Source: Candidatus Norongarragalina meridionalis | Lineage (GTDB): Archaea > Micrarchaeota > Micrarchaeia > Norongarragalinales > Norongarragalinaceae | Direction of reading: 5' to 3' | Length of the DNA stretch: 36,338 nt | NCBI GenBank assembly: GCA_902384935.1 | Contig: CABMDO010000018.1 | Location: forward strand, 1-36,338 | Part shown: one piece after another, positions 31,296 through 36,338 of the stretch | How positions within the stretch are numbered: position 1 is the stretch's first letter | Layout: every line of letters begins with the position of its first letter | Notes under the pieces: generated by a model | The model's input: only the letters and a program-made list of their open reading frames with translations | Told to the model about the DNA's origin: nothing | The model's database searches: none | Position numbers and translations under genes: made by a program

Positions 31296-33032
31296 TCAAT
31301 CGTTTCCCAGAACGCTGTCGCGCACCTGCTTCAGGTATCCGTCGCGCTCTTCCTCGGTTTTGTCGCGGAACTCGCGCTCCAGCTTCCGTTCGCGCCTGTG
31401 CGCCACGAACCTTCCGATGAAAACCGCCGCCACGAGAAGAACCAGCGCCGCGAGAGCGTAGATAGGCCAGTCGAATCCCGCGAACGAGAGAAGCGACTGC
31501 ACCATGAACGAGGACGTCTGCCTGAGCCCCAGGTCTTCGGAGGTTATTACGAACGCCATCACGTTGCTGCCGGCGACGTCGCCGTAAAGCGGCGTCACGT
31601 CGAACGTGACGCGCGTCGTGGTCCTCGGCACGAGGAAAAGTTGCCTGCTGTCGGGTTCCACCTTGAATCCGCTTATCGGAAGCTCGAGCGACGCCGTAAC
31701 GGTCGCGCTGTCCATCCCGCCGTAGAACAGAACCGCGGTTACCTGCGACGTCTTGCCCACCTGCATCACGGGGATGCGGAATTCCTGCACCTGCAGCAAT
31801 CCGCGCGCCTTCTCGGTGTTGAACGTCGCGGTTTGAACCGAACTCGTCGCGTACGACGAATAATCCGTGAGCATGCTATTTATGACGTATGCGACGGTTA
31901 CGCGCTCGTTGGGCTGCAGCTGCGTGAACTCCCAGGCGAGCTCGAGCGGCGCGGGCGACGCAACTACGCCGACTTTTTCCGAGAAAGTTATCTGGCTCGG
32001 GTCGGTCGCGATGCTTGACGGCACGGTGTCGAAAATGCGTATGCGCTCCACAGTTTTGCGCGACGGGTTGAAAACCGAAAGCCGCACCTGCGTTGTTCCG
32101 CTGTTGTCGTCCACGTATACCGTCTTGGAAGTGACGGGGTTCTGGTATCCCGCGGGCACCTCCTTGACGCGGAGTATGATGTAGTCGACGGTGCGCGTGT
32201 CCTCGTTTGACGCGGTCACCTTGACGAGATAATCGCCCGCAGGCGCGTCCTTCGGAACCGAGAACGCGAGAGTGAGCGCGCCTCCTTTTCCGGCTTCGAG
32301 CGTGAGCGCGTCCGCGTCCGTGGATATGAAGCCCGGCGGCGCGCCGGAGAACGCGACGACTACGTTCTGCGACGACAGGCCGTTGTTCTTAAGCGATATC
32401 GTCTCTACGTCCGTCGTGCCCGCTATCATCTCCTTGAGCACCACCTTGCTCGTGAAATCAACGACACCGCCGTACTGCGGGACTATGCTCGGCGGAAGCG
32501 GGCTGGGATAAACGGACGGATGCGGCGTGGGCGCCGAGGTTGCACTCGGCTGGGGAGTGCCGCCTCCGCCCGGCACAAATGGATTCGACGTGGGCGTCGG
32601 CGTGGGAACGAACGGCGAGACTATCGTGAAGTTGGCGGTCACCGCGTTCGTGTACGTCAAATCGTAAATGCCGAGCCCTTGGGCTTTGTATTCGCCCAGA
32701 GACAGGTTTCCCGCGCTCCACGAAGACGAAAGCGTCGAGATTTCGCCGGGCGACATGTTGAACGCATCGAAAACCAGCGCGCCCACCGTGGCGTTCGCCG
32801 CGTTCAGTATGGTGACGTTCGCCTGGACCTTCGACTCGAGGTTGCCGCGGTTTTCAAGCGAAAGCGATACTTCCGCCGTGGCGCCCTGGTTCACCTGGGA
32901 AGGCACGACGGTTAAACCCGTCAGGACTATCACCGCGGTTTCGGTAATGGTGACGCCCGCGCTCGCCTCCGTCTCGACCGCCGCGCATTGTGCGGCGATG
33001 AAAACCAGAATCAAAAATGCGGGAAAACGCAT
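31296..33032 (-). CDS. Surface protein with CARDB-like domains, Pro-rich stalk and C-terminal anchor
   Basis: 578 residues: signal peptide (1-19), a CARDB-like Ig domain (GLTVVPSQVNQGATAEVSLS, about 38-140), a Pro/Thr/Ser-rich linker at about 140-190 (FVPTPTPTSNPFVPGGGGTP), two or three further Ig-like beta domains (LKNNGLSSQNVVVAFS begins one), one membrane helix at about 523-545 and a charged coiled tail of some 33 residues inside the cell. Many N-x-S/T sites suit glycosylation. A TATA-like CTAATTAAATAG about 25 bases upstream predicts a leaderless mRNA. The Lrp-like gene follows immediately. Likely a structural or adhesive envelope protein. Confidence 0.8.
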   Translation of the reverse strand: MRFPAFLILVFIAAQCAAVETEASAGVTITETAVIVLTGLTVVPSQVNQGATAEVSLSLENRGNLESKVQANVTILNAANATVGALVFDAFNMSPGEISTLSSSWSAGNLSLGEYKAQGLGIYDLTYTNAVTANFTIVSPFVPTPTPTSNPFVPGGGGTPQPSATSAPTPHPSVYPSPLPPSIVPQYGGVVDFTSKVVLKEMIAGTTDVETISLKNNGLSSQNVVVAFSGAPPGFISTDADALTLEAGKGGALTLAFSVPKDAPAGDYLVKVTASNEDTRTVDYIILRVKEVPAGYQNPVTSKTVYVDDNSGTTQVRLSVFNPSRKTVERIRIFDTVPSSIATDPSQITFSEKVGVVASPAPLELAWEFTQLQPNERVTVAYVINSMLTDYSSYATSSVQTATFNTEKARGLLQVQEFRIPVMQVGKTSQVTAVLFYGGMDSATVTASLELPISGFKVEPDSRQLFLVPRTTTRVTFDVTPLYGDVAGSNVMAFVITSEDLGLRQTSSFMVQSLLSFAGFDWPIYALAALVLLVAAVFIGRFVAHRRERKLEREFRDKTEEERDGYLKQVRDSVLGND

Positions 33033-33102
33033 GAAGTGGGGACGCGATTCTATTTAATTAGTTTTTGGTTTGCGATACGCGGTTGCCTCTAAAAAAACGG
33101 CT

Positions 33103-33822
33103 TCAGCGTTTCTTGCCCTTCGAAAGGAAGAGATAAGCGCCGAGAATCACGACCAGCGCGACCAGCCCTATGGTGGAATACATCCAGAGGTTCTGCTCGG
33201 TTATGAGCGGTTGGGCGGAAACGGACGGGCTCGCCACCTGCTCCTCGGAATAGTCCATCGAAACTGTTCTCACCGTGAAGGCGAAGTCCCTGGACTGCCC
33301 GATTGCAACGGGCCCCGCCTCGCCGACGTCGAACCAGTTCGCGAGCGCGGTTACCTTCAAATCATAGTCCTTCCAGAGCGGAAGGTTCTTGTCGGCGGTT
33401 ACGTTTATCCGGAGAACGTGCGCGGAAACGAATCCGAACTCGCTCAGGGGAATCCATTCCATATCCGGCTCGGAAGAAGTCGGCATCTGCTTGGGCAGGG
33501 TGCTGATGTTGACGGGATCCACCACCATGTTCTCCTCGCTGGGCATGGTTTTACCCGACACGGTATAATTCGTCGTGTGGAGCGGCGGAAGTATTTCAAC
33601 CGTGAATCCCGAAGGCAGCGCCTCCGAGATTCCGGCCCTCACGTGCGTCGGCCGGTTGCCGTGCACGTTGAAGACGTATATGACGCCCACCGCGCTCTTG
33701 CCCGGCTCGACAAGTATCAGTTTGCTCTGCTGCATGGTTCCGAAATTGAACAGCCCGCCGGCTGCGCAGACTAATCCCGAAAACAGGATAAGCGCTACAA
33801 TGAGCTGCAAAACGGGCTTCAC
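33103..33822 (-). CDS. Membrane-anchored surface protein, 239 residues
   Basis: Signal peptide (MKPVLQLIVALILFSGLVCA), then a beta-rich extracellular domain (LVEPGKSAVGVIYVFNVHG and the paired VLRINVTADKNLPLWKDYD are typical of conserved archaeal surface or NEW1-like beta domains), then one membrane helix at about 212-233 with a basic end (SKGKKR). The GTG start is preceded by AAGGGG within a 10-base gap after the upstream gene, so it is probably co-transcribed with the 187-residue secreted protein. A T-run directly after the stop (33088-33094) may end the unit. Family not recognised. Confidence 0.75.
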   Translation of the reverse strand: MKPVLQLIVALILFSGLVCAAGGLFNFGTMQQSKLILVEPGKSAVGVIYVFNVHGNRPTHVRAGISEALPSGFTVEILPPLHTTNYTVSGKTMPSEENMVVDPVNISTLPKQMPTSSEPDMEWIPLSEFGFVSAHVLRINVTADKNLPLWKDYDLKVTALANWFDVGEAGPVAIGQSRDFAFTVRTVSMDYSEEQVASPSVSAQPLITEQNLWMYSTIGLVALVVILGAYLFLSKGKKR

Positions 33823-33832
33823 TATTTTCCCC

Positions 33833-34396
33833 TTATCCAGTGTCGGTTATCTGCATGTAGATTGTTCCGCTGTACGAACCCTTCGGTATCGTCGCGGGCG
33901 TCGACAGGTAAAAGTACGCGTACCTGTTTATGTCCGCCGCGGGATCCGCTATCGCGACCCAGTCGGAATGGTACGTAGCCGCCGCCGGATTTCCCGAAGT
34001 GAACGACGCGTTCAATTCCGTCTTGAAGGCGTTCGGCGCAGGCGCGGCGGTTCCGTTCGTGTACGTGATGTTGCGGACGCCGAACACCGTGCCGCCGTTG
34101 AGCATGTTGGAGCCGTTCACCCATATCTGCGTCTGCGTGTTGGTGTCGGCGTGAATCGTGATTTCGAGCGGGAAGCACGCGTTTGCTCCGGTTGAACTCG
34201 AGTTCGCCACTCCGGGCGCGAGGCTTCCGAAGCCGATGGTGGTGCAATTGACGGTAACGTCCACTATTCCCGTTACCGTGACGCTCGACGCGCTCTCGTT
34301 CGGAACGGGATCTGCGCTTACGAACGGCGCACTCGCCGAGAATATGACCAACGCGGCAACAGCCACAAACGCAACGCCGAACATCCTGATATCCAT
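33833..34396 (-). CDS. Secreted glycoprotein-like protein with a paired-Cys beta domain
   Basis: 187 residues: signal peptide (about 1-28) and one beta domain with C51 (VNCTTIGFGSLAPG) and C74 (NACFPLEITIHADTN), ending GSYSGTIYMQITDTG without an anchor. The domain is paralogous to the C-terminal domain of the next gene upstream, where VNCTAIGFGSLAPG, ADACFPLVVTIHEDTN and TYAGTIYVKV correspond. Many N-x-S/T sites occur. Its own promoter (GTATTAAAAAGG at 34449-34460) and AAGGAG site 9 bases before the ATG suggest strong expression. Possibly a secreted fibre or coat subunit; function inferred only. Confidence 0.75.
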   Translation of the reverse strand: MDIRMFGVAFVAVAALVIFSASAPFVSADPVPNESASSVTVTGIVDVTVNCTTIGFGSLAPGVANSSSTGANACFPLEITIHADTNTQTQIWVNGSNMLNGGTVFGVRNITYTNGTAAPAPNAFKTELNASFTSGNPAAATYHSDWVAIADPAADINRYAYFYLSTPATIPKGSYSGTIYMQITDTG

Positions 34397-34469
34397 GCTT
34401 TCACGCTCCTTTCAAACGGGATTCTACTGATATTAGCAACGCAGATGCCTTTTTAATACCTGCTCAACG

Positions 34470-36338
34470 CTATCCCGGCGTCGAGCTTACTTTCACGTAT
34501 ATCGTGCCGGCATACGTGGACTTGCGCTGCAGCGACGGCGCCGTCAGCCACCAGTATATGTCGCGGGTGGTGTCCCCGCCAGCGGGAATCGCAATCTGTA
34601 TCCAGTCGTCGAATGGCTGTCCGACGTTGTCGCTTCCCGACGTGAACGTCGCGTTCAGCTCGGTTTTATAATTGGTTATCGAACTGTTCGTGTACGTGAC
34701 GTTGCGGACTGTTATCGTGTTGCCGCCGCTTATCAAATCGGAACCGTTCACCGAGATGAAGGTTTTCAGGTTCGTGTCCTCGTGTATCGTCACGACAAGA
34801 GGGAAGCACGCGTCCGCTCCGCTGGAGCTGGAGTTCGTGGTTCCGGGAGCGAGGCTTCCGAACCCTATCGCCGTGCAGTTCACCGTGACGTCTATCACCG
34901 ACGCCGCGTAGTCCTTTATCGTCACTCCCAGGTTGTCGACGTCGGGATTGGTTCCGAGATTGACGCCGGTTACGTTCGCGCTGGAGTTCGCCTGGACCTG
35001 GTTGGAGGGATTGCCCGTCGTGAAGTTGTACATCAGCCAGGTGCACGACGTGTCGGTGTCCGCGCGCGCCGAACCCGCTGCAATGGAAATGCCCGTGCCG
35101 CCGATGCTCACCACGCCAGTATTTGGCTCGTACTTGCAGTAGGACGTCTTGGTTGTCCCGCTGCCGTCGTTCTTCGTGTAATAACAGCCAGTGTCGTTGT
35201 AGAACGTGCCTATCTGGTACGCCTTGTTCGTGGTGAGGTTGTGCCCGAAGAACGTGAACGTCGCCGCGCTTCCGCCGTTCTGGTCGTTGCACAGCCTGAA
35301 CTCGGCGCGGTGCATAGTGTTCACGGCGAGATTGCCGTTGGTGACGTTGTCGCACTCGGAGTTCGAGATGTTGTACCCGTACGCCGACGTGAGGTTGCAC
35401 TTGAGCGTGCCGGTGCCGAGCGTCATCTTATTGTCCTGATAAATCCTGAACTGGGCGATTTTCAGGTTTGCGGGCGGCTTGAAATAATAGCCGAGGATGA
35501 CGTCGGCAAAGAGCGGGTAATTGGAAACGGTATTGGGCGTGTTCAGGGCAACGCTCGTGTGCCTATGGCTCGGTTGGGCGACGCCTCCGCTGGTGGTTGC
35601 CCTGCCCGTGGTGTTTACCGTGGACCACGAGGAGGACATGCCAGTCATGTTGTCCGCGTGCGTATGGTAAGTGTTCCCGCCCGTTGTGCCGTAGGTGGCG
35701 CTCCCCATGATGAATTTCTCGTACATCGCCCCTCCGCTCGCGGAGATGGTTGTCCAGTTCGTGCCGGGCGTGGCGTTGAATATCCCGATGAGCCCGGTTG
35801 GCAGGGCGTCGCCGTCAACTGTCAGATACCCGAGAATCAGCGTCTCGTATGGCGGCTCGTTGTTGGAGGTGTTGAGGGTTTGCGCGGTGCCGTTGGTGTG
35901 GGCGTGCGTTTTAGCCGAGGCGGCGTTCGCCGTGGTTCCCGATGGGCTTGCAACGCCGGAAGGCGCCGTCAGCGTGTAGGAAACGTCGTGCCAGTGCGTG
36001 GCTGCGGTGCTGGCGTTGGTGCCGTTGGCGGTTACCGCGGCGCGGACGAACAGGAAGTTCGTATAGGTGTACTGCGCCCAGTTCGTCGGGACGGTTGTGT
36101 TGAAGAACGCGATTGCGCCCTGCGGAAGCGTCGCGGGAATGCCGTTCACGTCTTTGGAGCGTATCAGCGTGAGGTTCCGATATTCCGGCACATTGATGAT
36201 GGTCTGAACTGTCGGGTTTACCGTATGGGTGTGAGTGGGACCCGCCACCGTGGTTTGCGTTCCCACCTTGTAGGTGTTGCTGACTGAACCAGAGGACGAG
36301 GAAGTGAAGGTGTGCGTGTGCGTCGCCGAGCCGCCGCC
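34470..36338 (-). CDS. Secreted protein with phage tail-collar-like His repeats, 5' end missing
   Basis: 622 residues are visible; the start is beyond the right edge. The N-terminal half repeats a module with HxH signatures (THTH twice, HWH, HAH, HTH, HRH) alternating with a line of the type EPPYETLILGY followed by LPTGLIGIFN and GTNW. This is the pattern of phage tail-collar/short tail fibre domains, in which the HxH histidines bind metal along a trimer axis. Next comes a separate beta domain (about residues 265-440) and then a C-terminal domain paralogous to the downstream 187-residue protein. It is Thr/Asn-rich with many glycosylation sites. A trimeric extracellular fibre or receptor-binding role is plausible. 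Confidence 0.78.
   Translation of the reverse strand, partial: GGGSATHTHTFTSSSSGSVSNTYKVGTQTTVAGPTHTHTVNPTVQTIINVPEYRNLTLIRSKDVNGIPATLPQGAIAFFNTTVPTNWAQYTYTNFLFVRAAVTANGTNASTAATHWHDVSYTLTAPSGVASPSGTTANAASAKTHAHTNGTAQTLNTSNNEPPYETLILGYLTVDGDALPTGLIGIFNATPGTNWTTISASGGAMYEKFIMGSATYGTTGGNTYHTHADNMTGMSSSWSTVNTTGRATTSGGVAQPSHRHTSVALNTPNTVSNYPLFADVILGYYFKPPANLKIAQFRIYQDNKMTLGTGTLKCNLTSAYGYNISNSECDNVTNGNLAVNTMHRAEFRLCNDQNGGSAATFTFFGHNLTTNKAYQIGTFYNDTGCYYTKNDGSGTTKTSYCKYEPNTGVVSIGGTGISIAAGSARADTDTSCTWLMYNFTTGNPSNQVQANSSANVTGVNLGTNPDVDNLGVTIKDYAASVIDVTVNCTAIGFGSLAPGTTNSSSSGADACFPLVVTIHEDTNLKTFISVNGSDLISGGNTITVRNVTYTNSSITNYKTELNATFTSGSDNVGQPFDDWIQIAIPAGGDTTRDIYWWLTAPSLQRKSTYAGTIYVKVSSTPG

Noticed and set aside
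1-36338. CRISPR arrays, insertion sequences, provirus or integrase genes
   Set aside because: No regularly spaced repeats, transposase or integrase motifs were found. The tail-collar-like protein stands alone among envelope genes as far as the window shows.

Overview
The window is archaeal chromosome, GC-rich and densely packed. Indicators are an archaeal-type leucyl-tRNA synthetase, a RIO1 kinase, a tRNA-Ser gene split by an intron at the canonical 37/38 position, TATA boxes about 25 bases before many starts (often leaderless), Shine-Dalgarno sites of the GAGGTG type, and a methanococcal-style S-layer protein. The unusually large share of secreted and membrane-anchored proteins and the short genes suggest a DPANN-like lineage (Micrarchaeota or Diapherotrites), but nothing here fixes the phylum.

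Layout. 1-816 is the end of a coiled-coil protein. 824-9689 is a surface-protein locus: a 503-residue and a 2172-residue anchored protein on the minus strand, the larger with a Tyr/Gln/Ser/Gly-rich prion-like segment, and divergent from them two small secreted tyrosine-rich proteins. 9721-13475 holds an HD hydrolase, a candidate box C/D guide RNA, a tRNA-dihydrouridine synthase, a small unknown protein, tRNA-Thr(CGT), a DUF92 membrane protein and a glycosyltransferase. 13614-17063 is a tightly overlapping operon: rio1, a short Glu/Leu-type amino-acid dehydrogenase, thioredoxin reductase, an unlisted 32-residue membrane peptide and a YggS-type PLP protein. 17050-19188 pairs a secreted Lon-like (S16) protease with a small unknown protein. 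Then come tRNA-Ser(CGA) with a structured 92-nt intron, a 40-codon ORF, acylphosphatase, leuS, and a secreted 137-residue protein.

23524-26460 is the S-layer gene, interrupted at codon 203 by one in-frame TAG. Divergent from it, 26809-28455 is a five-gene cassette of small membrane proteins that I cannot assign. 28503-30607 contains a zinc-ribbon membrane protein, a Nudix hydrolase, a Cys-rich anchored surface protein and a MinD-type ATPase. 31296-36338 is a second surface-protein cluster on the minus strand, with an Lrp-like regulator translationally adjacent to it and, at the right edge, a protein with phage tail-collar-like His repeats.

Together the window is mainly about the cell envelope (S-layer, anchored Ig-like proteins, secreted protease, glycosyltransferase), with translation and RNA-modification genes between. 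The points most worth following are the C/D RNA whose two guides both register on wobble C34 of tRNAs, the S-layer in-frame TAG, the S-layer-like domain in the 137-residue secreted protein, the tyrosine-rich locus, the five-gene membrane cassette, and the collar-like surface protein.
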